A stretch of 64,000 bases of DNA from Metridium senile. Taxonomy: Eukaryota > Cnidaria > Anthozoa > Actiniaria > Metridiidae. Shown piece after piece: positions 1 through 10,219 of the stretch (the stretch's first letter is position 1; each line of letters starts with the position of its first letter). Position numbers and translations under genes: made by a program. The notes under the pieces are model-generated. The model worked only from the letters and a program-made list of their open reading frames with translations, did no database searches and had not been told where the DNA came from. The DNA is taken from positions 15,865,396 to 15,929,395 of the forward strand of contig OX459100.1 of NCBI GenBank assembly GCA_949775045.1, read 5' to 3'.

Positions 1-388
1 TGATTTGTCTCTTTTATGTCATTATAGCTACAAAAAAATGCAACCCTACTAACAACATATGACATACAGTTGAACTAGAGTGATTGCAAAAACCTTTCAC
101 TATTAGAACCGGAGTATTTAAATGTTATAGTTTAATAGACAACTGCAGCTAGTGTCATTTAGTCTACTATTTGAGTTTTTTGTAATCACTCTGTGGTTTG
201 GTTGTCAACTATGACTGATAATTTTTCAAATTTATCAATTATCAATTTTTATCAATTATTTATCAATTATTTATCCAACTATGACTGATGATTTTTTCCA
301 TAGGTTTTTTATATGAAGGCAAATTGTCTCCAGTAGGTTAACCTACTTTTAATTTCTATACAGTAAATTTGTCAGTTTTCCCCAAAAA
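1..388. other. AT-rich intergenic DNA
   Basis: No coding potential is seen. There are short local duplications around 215-300, such as repeats of ttatcaatta and of ccaactatgactgat. Nothing else can be supported. Confidence 0.6.
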
Positions 389-574
389 TTTGCCAATATC
401 GCTTAATGTAGCCCAATGTTGCACTGTGTTGCGGTGACAGTTGGTCAAAATTTGCCAATATCGCCTAATGTAGCCCAATGTCGCACTGTGTCACAGCAAC
501 TTTTGGCCAAAATTTGCCAATGTCGCCTAATGTAGCCCAATATTGCATTGTGTCGCGGCGACGGTGGACCCCAA
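389..574. repeat. 62-bp tandem repeat, three units
   Basis: Three direct units start at 389, 451 and 513, each beginning tttgccaat and containing taatgtagcccaat. The period is exactly 62 bp, which is not a multiple of three. The array runs into the 3' end of the first NAT copy and supplies its last codons. Confidence 0.85.
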
Positions 575-1436
575 AGTAGGCCTCGTTAAAGTTTATGCCA
601 AACTCTTTCTTTATTAGAGTCAAGATCACATCTTGTTTGGACTTCAAAATCTCCACATCTCGTTTTAAAACTTTCTTATTTTCCGCGTACGTTTTGATCA
701 GCTTCATACCTGCAAGAGTTAGCCTTCCCCAGGGACGCAGGATAGTGCATATCAAACCATTATTGAAAGGCGAAGCTGTATCTTCCAGGATGCCTTTTCT
801 ACTTGCTTCAAAGTCGGACAGAGTTCTAGGACAAGTAGTAAATTTATATTTACAAAGCCACTGACCGCTGTCTTGAATAGCTAGCTGTTCCATGCCAAGA
901 ACCGACAATATTTCGTTGCTGGACTGGGAGAAAAGTATAAATTGCTCTTTGCCATCATTGGATGCCTCTTTCTTGAGTTTGTAGAAGGTGTTCAAGCCGT
1001 CTTGAATTTCGTCTTCAACCAGGCGTAAAGGCACTACAAATCCTTCTCCAAATCCAACATCAACAAGCCAACGCTGTCCTTCCAATTTCACAATCGACAA
1101 TTGATGTGCATCTCTTGGGGGAAATCTTTCTCCATCGAAAACCCCTGCACTAGCAAGCATCACATCGTATCCTAAATCTTGAAGAAGAAAAGCAAAAAGA
1201 GAGTTTTGTTCATAACAAAGACCTCCGCGATGTCCCTGAATGATTTTACGAAATAGCTCATCTTTGGTGCTTTCGTATTGTTCTTGGTAGATATTATTTA
1301 GGTTTTCAAAAGGAATGGTCAATAGGTGACGTTCGTGGAGTTGTCTTAGTGTTTGTAGGTTTGGTATAACAGATCCTGAGTACTGCAAACGCTTGAGATA
1401 TTGTTCGACGAAGATATCTTTCGTGACTGCCGCCAT
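465..1436 (-). CDS. Arylamine N-acetyltransferase, copy 1 (altered C-terminus)
   Basis: Enzyme of the NAT family, which transfers acetyl from acetyl-CoA to arylamines and hydrazines through a Cys-His-Asp triad in the cytosol. Counted from the ATG at 1436 (MAAVTKDIF), the triad is Cys74 in RGGLCYE, His111 in AHQLSIV and Asp126 in LVDVGFG; the PFENLN motif near residue 45 is also typical. The frame is open further upstream to a GTG codon, but ATG at 1436 is the first methionine. The coding region has no intron, as is usual for NATs. The normal end (EKYTSKL in sister copies) is lost: after FGINFNE the frame continues about 38 codons through the 62-bp repeat array to a stop at 465. One extra residue is also present (TLIKKEF against TLQKEF). 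It may be functional or a decaying copy. Confidence 0.85.
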   Translation of the reverse strand: MAAVTKDIFVEQYLKRLQYSGSVIPNLQTLRQLHERHLLTIPFENLNNIYQEQYESTKDELFRKIIQGHRGGLCYEQNSLFAFLLQDLGYDVMLASAGVFDGERFPPRDAHQLSIVKLEGQRWLVDVGFGEGFVVPLRLVEDEIQDGLNTFYKLKKEASNDGKEQFILFSQSSNEILSVLGMEQLAIQDSGQWLCKYKFTTCPRTLSDFEASRKGILEDTASPFNNGLICTILRPWGRLTLAGMKLIKTYAENKKVLKRDVEILKSKQDVILTLIKKEFGINFNEAYFGVHRRRDTMQYWATLGDIGKFWPKVAVTQCDIGLH

Positions 1437-1448
1437 CTTGGTGCTCAC

Positions 1449-1954
1449 TTTACAGTAATACCACAGGTAGCCCAGAGAAAACTTTCCACTACTCGCTCAA
1501 AACTGCTCGAAGTGGCTTGAAACTTAACAGGGAGTCAAAGTAAAACACAAGAAACAAGTAAGAACGTTTATTTTTATCATTTATACAAATTGTTAATATT
1601 TTTTTAAATCGCCGTAAATTCTCTCATATAAGACCACAGATAATTAGCTTGGGCTACCTGTGGTAATACCCAGATGTAATATTAAATGGAATCGGGATGG
1701 AAACTAGCAAGTAAGCTAAATTATTTTACCCTCAGAACACATACAAGAGACGCGTACCGTTGGGACAAAAAATTGGAACTTTATTGTTTTGCCTGTGCAG
1801 TCGATAACTGAGTTAGTGCCCAACATACAATAAAACACTAACGCCTTAAGGGGCGGGAGGGTAATGGGTGAAGCAACCAAGTTGTCAGAATATTTGATAG
1901 AAATATGATAACAATTAACAGTTATCTATCATCACTTACTGCGTAATAATACAC
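1449..1954. other. Type A NAT upstream region
   Basis: This stretch (taccacaggtagccc, then cactactcgctcaaaactgc and so on) is homologous to 11115-11780 upstream of NAT copy 4, so the copies share an upstream block, type A. Copies 2, 3 and 5 carry the different type B. It is the likely promoter/5' UTR side of copy 1, but no core element is obvious. Confidence 0.6.
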
Positions 1955-2210
1955 TGTATAGGCTGCGCCTCGGTGTTTGATATAACGGATAGGTAATATA
2001 ATGAAACTAGCGAGTAAACTAGTATAGGCTGCATCGGTGCTTGATATAAACGATAGCTAATTTAATGAAACTAGCGAATAAACTAGAATAGGCTGCGCAT
2101 CGGTGTTTGATATAAACGATAGGTAATATAATGAAACTAGTGAGTAAACTAGTATAGGCTGAGCCTCGGTGTTTGATATAAACGATAGGTAATATAATAA
2201 AATTCGTAAC
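1955..2210. repeat. Minisatellite, 62-68 bp unit, about 4 units
   Basis: The recurring core is taggctgc, cggtgtttgatata, aacgatag, taatataatgaaacta. It is the same family as the 17-unit array at 11781-12860, so copy number differs between the two duplicated blocks. Confidence 0.85.
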
Positions 2211-2462
2211 ACCGTAAAATAAAGAAAAATAAAGAAAAATGAAGAAAAATGAATAAAATGATGAAATGCTTCTTATAATTAATCGTTTGGTTTTAACCTT
2301 AGGAAGATTAAAGGGGTGACCCCAGGGCCTGAATAGCCTTTTCCTTTCTGGAGGTAATAGATCATATAATAAGGGGTAGACTTGATTCCGGTTAGCAGTC
2401 TAAGAACATTTATCAGTGTTTATAGTAGCAGCCATTTTGAAGAGTGAGCACCGATGCTATGT

Positions 2463-2747
2463 GGCCTTCCAGGGGGAGGGGGGACTCCCTTAGAAAATGG
2501 AAAGGTCGAAAAATAAGACCCTCGCGTACCTTTTAGGGTCTCGAACTGGCACCGTACCCTTTAGGGTCAGTTTTCGAACTTAAGATTATACATATTGAAA
2601 ATTTTTTAAATGTGGTCGTACCTTGTAGGGTCTGAAAAATTTATGCGTACCTTTTAGGGTCATTTTCAAAACCGTCCGTCGACCACCCCTATCCATTTTT
2701 GAAGGGAGTCCCCCCCCCCCTCCCCCCCCCCCCCCCCCGGGATGGCC
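2463..2747. mobile_element. G-rich-ended inverted-repeat element, copy 1
   Basis: The left end reads ggccttccaggggg...gactccctt and the right end reads aagggagtccccc...gggatggcc, an imperfect inverted repeat. The interior repeats the motif cgtaccttttagggtc several times. It has no ORF. A sister copy lies at 13229-13505. Long C runs at 2710-2738 may be miscounted in the assembly. Confidence 0.65.
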
Positions 2748-2777
2748 TTGTACAAATTTGTCAGTCTATTGTAATGT

Positions 2778-2880
2778 AACATTAGGTAATATAATGAAAT
2801 TTGTAACACCGTAAAAAATGTTGACTTAACTTATATTTACTGACGTTTTGAGCTTTAGCCCTTAGTACGTAGGAGTAAAA
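2778..2880. repeat. Dispersed repeat with ttcgagctttagccctt motif
   Basis: The block aatgaaatttgtaacaccg...gacttaac...tactgacgtt..gagctttagccctt follows the minisatellite family here, at 12868-12945 and at 34233-34305. A decayed piece is at 61395-61450. It appears to be the other half of the minisatellite-bearing repeat family. Confidence 0.6.
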
Positions 2881-3401
2881 GAGATGTCACATTACATTAG
2901 CATGCAGGGTACCTTAATTTCTTCCAAGATCACAGCATGGTGACTCAGTGCTCACCTTTCACGATAGCACCACTATCCAAAATGACCATATATTCCCATG
3001 GGAGATGATTTAATGATATGCAAGACTATATAACAAGGGGCATGCAATTAATTCATTGTCATTTGCTCAAACTGCCGAAACGAACAACATCGAACCGGAT
3101 AGACTGATGAAATGTTAGGGCGGGGGGAGGGCACAGGGCAGCGAGTGTCCAAAGTGCCTTTCGGTGTTATGCTGAAAAAGAGATTCGCTGAATAGGAGAG
3201 TGTCTCAGCAAGCAGTAGTTTTGTTTCACCCACCCACCCTCCCTGTTCTTAGAGTCCTGATTGGCCGTTGTCTCTCCGGATCTTCTCCATTGTTTCCCCA
3301 CGGGAACAATGGAGTTTCTCGATTCCCAATTCTTAATAATCGATCCGTGGAACATGGCCAGTTTGGATATACTACTATTGATAACTGGTACAGTAGTATT
3401 C
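2881..3401. other. Unique spacer ending in an empty LINE insertion site
   Basis: No gene is seen. The last ~60 bases (3344-3408, ggccagtttggatatact to cctcaaacgtatatg) match the left flank of the LINE in the tandem units (5504-5560 and 8585-8641), but here they run straight into cgtatatg without the LINE. Confidence 0.6.
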
Positions 3402-3459
3402 CTCAAACGTATATGTAATTAGTATAACTATTATGTACTAAACCCCTTCGTCACCAGGG

Positions 3460-3935
3460 ACGGATCCAGAAATTTATCAGGGGGTGTCGCAATTTCAAAT
3501 GAAAGGTTCTTACAGCGCGACGCACCTTACCGTGTCCACCTTATTAAAGTTTAGTATAAGTTAACCAATCAGAAAGCGAGAATTTGACCGTAATATAAAA
3601 GACACGCCGAGTGACAAACGATAAAAACTTTGAAATGTTCAAAGCGGAGACAAGAGTGAAGTTTATAAGTGGCTGAAAAACCTCTCAGGATGTTTAAATT
3701 TGAAAAGGTGTAGCAGACAATTTGAAAAGTGAAACTTTTGAACGCTAAGCTAACTTGTACAAAACTTTTTTAAATTAAAATTGGGTGGCCACGGTAAGGC
3801 GCGTTATGATGTAAGGTGTTAGGAGGTGTCTGGCCCTTAAATGTCTTAAATAAAATAGGGGTAATTGCGATGCTAGGGGGTGTCTGGTGCCACTATATAG
3901 GGGCAACCCGTTAGATCTGGTCCTGATCATATTTA
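3460..3935. mobile_element. Possible MITE: ggacggatccagaaattt repeat
   Basis: A block from accagggacggatccaga to gatctggtcctgat has weakly inverted ends and an internal inverted pair (gcgacgcaccttaccgtg against ccacggtaaggcgcg). It is present once per 3081-bp unit (again at 6541 and 9622). No ORF is seen. Confidence 0.4.
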
Positions 3936-4057
3936 CATCTGAATCCCAAGGCATTTCCCCCCGTTCAGCATTTCAGCATCCTGGAGAAGCCAAGGGTTCT
4001 ATTCTGTCAATCATTCTTTGATATAGTTGGGTTCCCGAGAATGGTTTATCAATTGAT

Positions 4058-4939
4058 TCAAAATACTTCATCTAGCTTGCTAGTGTATTTCTCGTTAAAG
4101 CTTATGCCAAACTCTTTCTGCATAGTCAAGATAACATCTTGTTTGGACTTCAAAATCTCCACATCTCGTTTTAATTTTTTCTTATTTTCCGCGTAAGTTT
4201 TGATCAGTTTAAAACCTGCAAGAGTTAGCCTTCCCCAGGGACACATGATAGTGCATAGCAAACCTCTATTGAAATGCGAAGCTGTGTTTTCCAGGGTACC
4301 TTTTCTACTTGCTTCAAAGTCGGACAGAGTTCTAGGACAATCACTAAATCTATAATTACATATCCACTGACTGTCTGTAGCTTGCTGTTCACTGCCAAAA
4401 ACCAAATTTACTATTTCGTTGTTAGACTGGGAGAAAAGTATAAATTGCTCCTTGCCATCATTGGATACCTCTTTCTTGAGTTTGTAGAAGGTGTTTAAGC
4501 CGTCTTGAATTTCGTCTTCAACCAGGCGTAAAGGCACTACAAATCCTTCTCCAAATCCAACATCAACAAGCCAACGCTGTCCTTCCAATTTCACAATCGA
4601 CATTTGATGTGTATCTCTTGGGAGAAATCTTTCTCCATCGAAAACCCCTGCAATAGCAAGCATCACATCGTATCCTAAATCTTGAAGAAGAAAAGCAAAA
4701 AGAGAGTTTAGTTCATAACAAAGCCCTCCGCGATGTCCCTGAATGATTTTACGAAATAGCTCATCTTTGGTGCTTTCGTATTGTTCTTGGTAGATATTAT
4801 TTAGGTTTTCAAAAGGAATGGTCAAGAGGTGACGTTCGTGGAGTTGTCTTAGTGTTTGTAGGTTTGGTATAACAGATCCTGAGTACTGCAAACGCTTGAG
4901 ATATTGTTCGACGAAGATATCTTTCGTGACTGCCGCCAT
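4058..4939 (-). CDS. Arylamine N-acetyltransferase, copy 2
   Basis: Intact single-exon NAT of 293 residues from ATG 4939, close to the usual ~290 of the family. Catalytic Cys74 (RGGLCYE), His111 (THQMSIV) and Asp126 (LVDVGFG) are present, as is PFENLN near residue 45. The C-terminus is EKYTSKLDEVF. The frame is open upstream to a GTG, but the ATG start is the conserved one. Upstream lies type B sequence (gttaccttctcaataatctg). It is a member of tandem unit 1, and its protein is the same as copy 3. Its substrate cannot be told from sequence. Confidence 0.92.
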   Translation of the reverse strand: MAAVTKDIFVEQYLKRLQYSGSVIPNLQTLRQLHERHLLTIPFENLNNIYQEQYESTKDELFRKIIQGHRGGLCYELNSLFAFLLQDLGYDVMLAIAGVFDGERFLPRDTHQMSIVKLEGQRWLVDVGFGEGFVVPLRLVEDEIQDGLNTFYKLKKEVSNDGKEQFILFSQSNNEIVNLVFGSEQQATDSQWICNYRFSDCPRTLSDFEASRKGTLENTASHFNRGLLCTIMCPWGRLTLAGFKLIKTYAENKKKLKRDVEILKSKQDVILTMQKEFGISFNEKYTSKLDEVF

Positions 4940-5560
4940 CTTGGTGCTCACTTTTCGTTACCTTCTCAATAATCTGAATCTGAATTTTAATTGGCTATGC
5001 TTGATTGCTATGATAAGGCCAATATTGGAGCCCTGGATGGCATAGTGTCCATTGGTGAGCATGACATGTCAATCATTGTGTCACGCAATCATTTATTAAA
5101 CATGGAAAATCGGATTATCGTATATTTGCACCATATTTTGACATATTATTATTCAAAATGTTTTATTGATATACCATGCATGCAGACACTGTGAGATGGT
5201 ATTCCTGGATGATAGTTTGTCGATTGATATGTAGTACTTGTTAATTATTCGGTCAGATAATTTTTCATTATCCTCCGAACTTCGAATTTCACAAATTTTT
5301 GATCGTTTTCAAGATAGAAAACTCGTAAGTTTTAGTGTTTCAGGCAGTCTATTGCCGTGAGATGACATCCTCAGGTAATAAACTATTAGTTAATAACCTT
5401 ATAATAACAAATCTATATTTCGTTTTAAAGTTATTAAAGAAAGTCGAACAGGCTGCTAGAACCGCGAACAGGCTGCTGAACAGGCTGTCGAATAGGCAAT
5501 GGAACAATGGCCAGTTTGGATATACTACTATTGATAACTGGTACAGTAGTATTCCTCAAA

Positions 5561-6482
5561 AAGTATTCCTATAGAAGCGGTCAGCGGTCGTGAACCAAGA
5601 TGGCGAGGTAAAATCCCGCTCTCTGAATTTACAACTATTTTGTCTTATTTTGTGTTAATATCAAGTGTTTTTTCTGCCAAAAATGGCTCTCAGTGAGACT
5701 AGTATTAGGGAAATATTGAATGAAGTCCTAGATAAAAAACTTAAACCAATTGTTGATTCAATCGATGAGCTAAAATCAAGTTTAAGTCAACTCGAGGATT
5801 CACACTCGGCACTCAAGGAAGAAAACAGCAAACTAAAACGTCAGCTTGCTACGATCCACAATGAGCTCGAGACTTTGAAATTCAACTGCGATGAACAGGA
5901 ACAATACAACAGACGTGAATGTCTCGAGATTCATGGCATTCCTACGATGAAAATATAAAATTACTTCCTCTAAAATCTTTCAAAGCTAAAATGAAAACTT
6001 CCTGTCTAGAAAAATATTAATTAAGTTAACTGCTGACTTTGTAATATTATATCTACTGTATATCTCAATTGCTTATTTATTACTTAACATAGAATTGCAC
6101 ATTATATAAATAGATTCAATTATTTCCCATATTATTTATTATTATTATTTCTCATTTCTATATTAATCAAATTATATCCATATTATACACTTATTACTTT
6201 CATTTATAATTATGATTAATTTGTATTCAAACAGTTTTTCTATTGCTCTGACACTGAATTGTAAATTATACATTTGTACTTACCTTTTCATTTTCTATAT
6301 GTTAAATTTTATGTACTATTTATTACCATTTATTCATCACGACCTTTAAATTCTTAATTAATATTTGCAGCTACTCAGCTCGATTAGTTTTCTATTCTGA
6401 GTAGCTATTACCAAAATTTGTTTTAAATTTGTTTCCTTGTAATTTGTAATTTGTTATAATTATGGTAATAAACTTATTAAAT
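5561..6482 (+). mobile_element. Internally deleted non-LTR retrotransposon in tandem unit 1
   Basis: It starts after cctcaaa and ends before ctcaaacg, giving a 6-bp target duplication ctcaaa (5555-5560 and 6483-6488). It keeps a 5' leader, the first 91 codons of an ORF1, then about 20 codons resembling the end of a reverse-transcriptase ORF (LKSFKAKMKTSCLEKY then stop near 6020), then an AT-rich 3' region. The whole RT core is missing, so it is non-autonomous. The uninterrupted target is preserved at 3390-3410. Confidence 0.8.
5683..5958 (+). pseudogene. LINE ORF1 N-terminal remnant (unit 1)
   Basis: 91 codons from the ATG at 5683 (MALSETSIREIL). A leucine/lysine-rich coiled coil spans about residues 10-68 and is followed by EQYNRRECLEIHGIP, the usual start of the RNA-binding domain in L1-like ORF1 proteins. 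The frame stops right after this, where the internal deletion begins. A start at 5665 is also open but less likely. Confidence 0.75.
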
Positions 6483-7138
6483 CTCAAACGTATATGTAAT
6501 TAGTATAACTATTATGTACTAAACCCCTTCGTCACCAGGGACGGATCCAGAAATTTATCAGGGGGTGTCGCAATTTCAAATGAAAGGTTCTTACAGCGCG
6601 ACGCACCTTACCGTGTCCACCTTATTAAAGTTTAGTATAAGTTAACCAATCAGAAAGCGAGAATTTGACCGTAATATAAAAGACACGCCGAATGACAAAC
6701 AATAAAAACTTTGAAATGTTCAAAGCGGAGACAAGAGTGAAGTTTATAAGTGGCTGAAAAACCTCTCAGGATGTTTAAATTTGAAAAGGTGTAGCAGACA
6801 ATTTGAAAAGTGAAACTTTTGAACGCTAAGCTAACTTGTACAAAACTTTTTTAAATTAAAATTGGGTGGCCACGGTAAGGCGCGTTATGATGTAAGGTGT
6901 TAGGAGGTGTCTGGCCCTTAAATGTCTTAAATAAAATAGGGGTAATTGCGATGCTAGGGGGTGTCTGGTGCCACTATATAGGGGCAACCCGTTAGATCTG
7001 GTCCTGATCATATTTACATCTGAATCCCAAGGCATTTCCCCCCGTTCAGCATTTCAGCATCCTGGAGAAGCCAAGGGTTCTATTCTGTCAATCATTCTTT
7101 GATATAGTTGGGTTCCCGAGAATGGTTTATCAATTGAT

Positions 7139-8020
7139 TCAAAATACTTCATCTAGCTTGCTAGTGTATTTCTCGTTAAAGCTTATGCCAAACTCTTTCT
7201 GCATAGTCAAGATAACATCTTGTTTGGACTTCAAAATCTCCACATCTCGTTTTAATTTTTTCTTATTTTCCGCGTAAGTTTTGATCAGTTTAAAACCTGC
7301 AAGAGTTAGCCTTCCCCAGGGACACATGATAGTGCATAGCAAACCTCTATTGAAATGCGAAGCTGTGTTTTCCAGGGTACCTTTTCTACTTGCTTCAAAG
7401 TCGGACAGAGTTCTAGGACAATCACTAAATCTATAATTACATATCCACTGACTGTCTGTAGCTTGCTGTTCACTGCCAAAAACCAAATTTACTATTTCGT
7501 TGTTAGACTGGGAGAAAAGTATAAATTGCTCCTTGCCATCATTGGATACCTCTTTCTTGAGTTTGTAGAAGGTGTTCAAGCCGTCTTGAATTTCGTCTTC
7601 AACCAGGCGTAAAGGCACTACAAATCCTTCTCCAAATCCAACATCAACAAGCCAACGCTGTCCTTCCAATTTCACAATCGACATTTGATGTGTATCTCTT
7701 GGGAGAAATCTTTCTCCATCGAAAACCCCTGCAATAGCAAGCATCACATCGTATCCTAAATCTTGAAGAAGAAAAGCAAAAAGAGAGTTTAGTTCATAAC
7801 AAAGCCCTCCGCGATGTCCCTGAATGATTTTACGAAATAGCTCATCTTTGGTGCTTTCGTATTGTTCTTGGTAGATATTATTTAGGTTTTCAAAAGGAAT
7901 GGTCAAGAGGTGACGTTCGTGGAGTTGTCTTAGTGTTTGTAGGTTTGGTATAACAGATCCTGAGTACTGCAAACGCTTGAGATATTGTTCGACGAAGATA
8001 TCTTTCGTGACTGCCGCCAT
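7139..8020 (-). CDS. Arylamine N-acetyltransferase, copy 3
   Basis: The protein is identical to NAT copy 2 (293 residues from ATG 8020), with the same Cys74-His111-Asp126 triad. At DNA level a difference is seen in the codon around 7573 (ttcaag, against tttaag in copy 2 at 4492), a silent change. It lies in the second 3081-bp unit with the same type B upstream sequence, so it should be regulated like copy 2 if both are real. Confidence 0.9.
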   Translation of the reverse strand: MAAVTKDIFVEQYLKRLQYSGSVIPNLQTLRQLHERHLLTIPFENLNNIYQEQYESTKDELFRKIIQGHRGGLCYELNSLFAFLLQDLGYDVMLAIAGVFDGERFLPRDTHQMSIVKLEGQRWLVDVGFGEGFVVPLRLVEDEIQDGLNTFYKLKKEVSNDGKEQFILFSQSNNEIVNLVFGSEQQATDSQWICNYRFSDCPRTLSDFEASRKGTLENTASHFNRGLLCTIMCPWGRLTLAGFKLIKTYAENKKKLKRDVEILKSKQDVILTMQKEFGISFNEKYTSKLDEVF

Positions 8021-8641
8021 CTTGGTGCTCACTTTTCGTTACCTTCTCAATAATCTGAATCTGAATTTTAATTGGCTATGCTTGATTGCTATGATAAGGC
8101 CAATATTGGAGCCCTGGATGGCATAGTGTCCATTGGTGAGCATGACATGTCAATCATTGTGTCACGCAATCATTTATTAAACATGGAAAATCGGATTATC
8201 GTATATTTGCACCATATTTTGACATATTATTATTCAAAATGTTTTATTGATATACCATGCATGCAGACACTGTGAGATGGTATTCCTGGATGATAGTTTG
8301 TCGATTGATATGTAGTACTTGTTAATTATTCGGTCAGATAATTTTTCATTATCCTCCGAACTTCGAATTTCACAAATTTTTGATCGTTTTCAAGATAGAA
8401 AACTCGTAAGTTTTAGTGTTTCAGGCAGTCTATTGCCGTGAGATGACATCCTCAGGTAATAAACTATTAGTTAATAACCTTATAATAACAAATCTATATT
8501 TCGTTTTAAAGTTATTAAAGAAAGTCGAACAGGCTGCTAGAACCGCGAACAGGCTGCTGAACAGGCTGTCGAATAGGCAATGGAACAATGGCCAGTTTGG
8601 ATATACTACTATTGATAACTGGTACAGTAGTATTCCTCAAA

Positions 8642-9563
8642 AAGTATTCCTATAGAAGCGGTCAGCGGTCGTGAACCAAGATGGCGAGGTAAAATCCCGC
8701 TCTCTGAATTTACAACTATTTTGTCTTATTTTGTGTTAATATCAAGTGTTTTTTCTGCCAAAAATGGCTCTCAGTGAGACTAGTATTAGGGAAATATTGA
8801 ATGAAGTCCTAGATAAAAAACTTAAACCAATTGTTGATTCAATCGATGAGCTAAAATCAAGTTTAAGTCAACTCGAGGATTCACACTCGGCACTCAAGGA
8901 AGAAAACAGCAAACTAAAACGTCAGCTTGCTACGATCCACAATGAGCTCGAGACTTTGAAATTCAACTGCGATGAACAGGAACAATACAACAGACGTGAA
9001 TGTCTCGAGATTCATGGCATTCCTACGATGAAAATATAAAATTACTTCCTCTAAAATCTTTCAAAGCTAAAATGAAAACTTCCTGTCTAGAAAAATATTA
9101 ATTAAGTTAACTGCTGACTTTGTAATATTATATCTACTGTATATCTCAATTGCTTATTTATTACTTAACATAGAATTGCACATTATATAAATAGATTCAA
9201 TTATTTCCCATATTATTTATTATTATTATTTCTCATTTCTATATTAATCAAATTATATCCATATTATACACTTATTACTTTCATTTATAATTATGATTAA
9301 TTTGTATTCAAACAGTTTTTCTATTGCTCTGACACTGAATTGTAAATTATACATTTGTACTTACCTTTTCATTTTCTATATGTTAAATTTTATGTACTAT
9401 TTATTACCATTTATTCATCACGACCTTTAAATTCTTAATTAATATTTGCAGCTACTCAGCTCGATTAGTTTTCTATTCTGAGTAGCTATTACCAAAATTT
9501 GTTTTAAATTTGTTTCCTTGTAATTTGTAATTTGTTATAATTATGGTAATAAACTTATTAAAT
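8642..9563 (+). mobile_element. Internally deleted non-LTR retrotransposon in tandem unit 2
   Basis: Copy of the element at 5561-6482 with the same internal deletion and the same flanking ctcaaa duplications. Its ORF1 remnant is at 8764-9039. It was duplicated with the unit and not inserted independently, because the position and both junctions are the same. Confidence 0.8.
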
Positions 9564-10219
9564 CTCAAACGTATATGTAATTAGTATAACTATTATGTAC
9601 TAAACCCCTTCGTCACCAGGGACGGATCCAGAAATTTATCAGGGGGTGTCGCAATTTCAAATGAAAGGTTCTTACAGCGCGACGCACCTTACCGTGTCCA
9701 CCTTATTAAAGTTTAGTATAAGTTAACCAATCAGAAAGCGAGAATTTGACCGTAATATAAAAGACACGCCGAATGACAAACAATAAAAACTTTGAAATGT
9801 TCAAAGCGGAGACAAGAGTGAAGTTTATAAGTGGCTGAAAAACCTCTCAGGATGTTTAAATTTGAAAAGGTGTAGCAGACAATTTGAAAAGTGAAACTTT
9901 TGAACGCTAAGCTAACTTGTACAAAACTTTTTTAAATTAAAATTGGGTGGCCACGGTAAGGCGCGTTATGATGTAAGGTGTTAGGAGGTGTCTGGCCCTT
10001 AAATGTCTTAAATAAAATAGGGGTAATTGCGATGCTAGGGGGTGTCTGGTGCCACTATATAGGGGCAACCCGTTAGATCTGGTCCTGATCATATTTACAT
10101 CTGAATCCCAAGGCATTTCCCCCCGTTCAGCATTTCAGCATCCTGGAGAAGCCAAGGGTTCTATTCTGTCAATCATTCTTTGATATAGTTGGGTTCCCGA
10201 GAATGGTTTATCAATTGAT

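Noticed and set aside
595..864. Plus-strand ORFs antisense to the NAT genes (also at 4274, 7355, 10436 and 14965)
   Set aside because: They recur only because the NAT sequence recurs; the minus-strand frame has the catalytic motifs.
4940..4951. GTG as start of NAT copies 1-3 (MSTK...)
   Set aside because: Eukaryotic start should be ATG; the in-frame ATG four codons later is present in all copies.
4991..5194. 67-codon plus-strand ORF upstream of NAT copies 2 and 3
   Set aside because: No recognisable domain; the corresponding type B sequence beside copy 5 does not keep it open.
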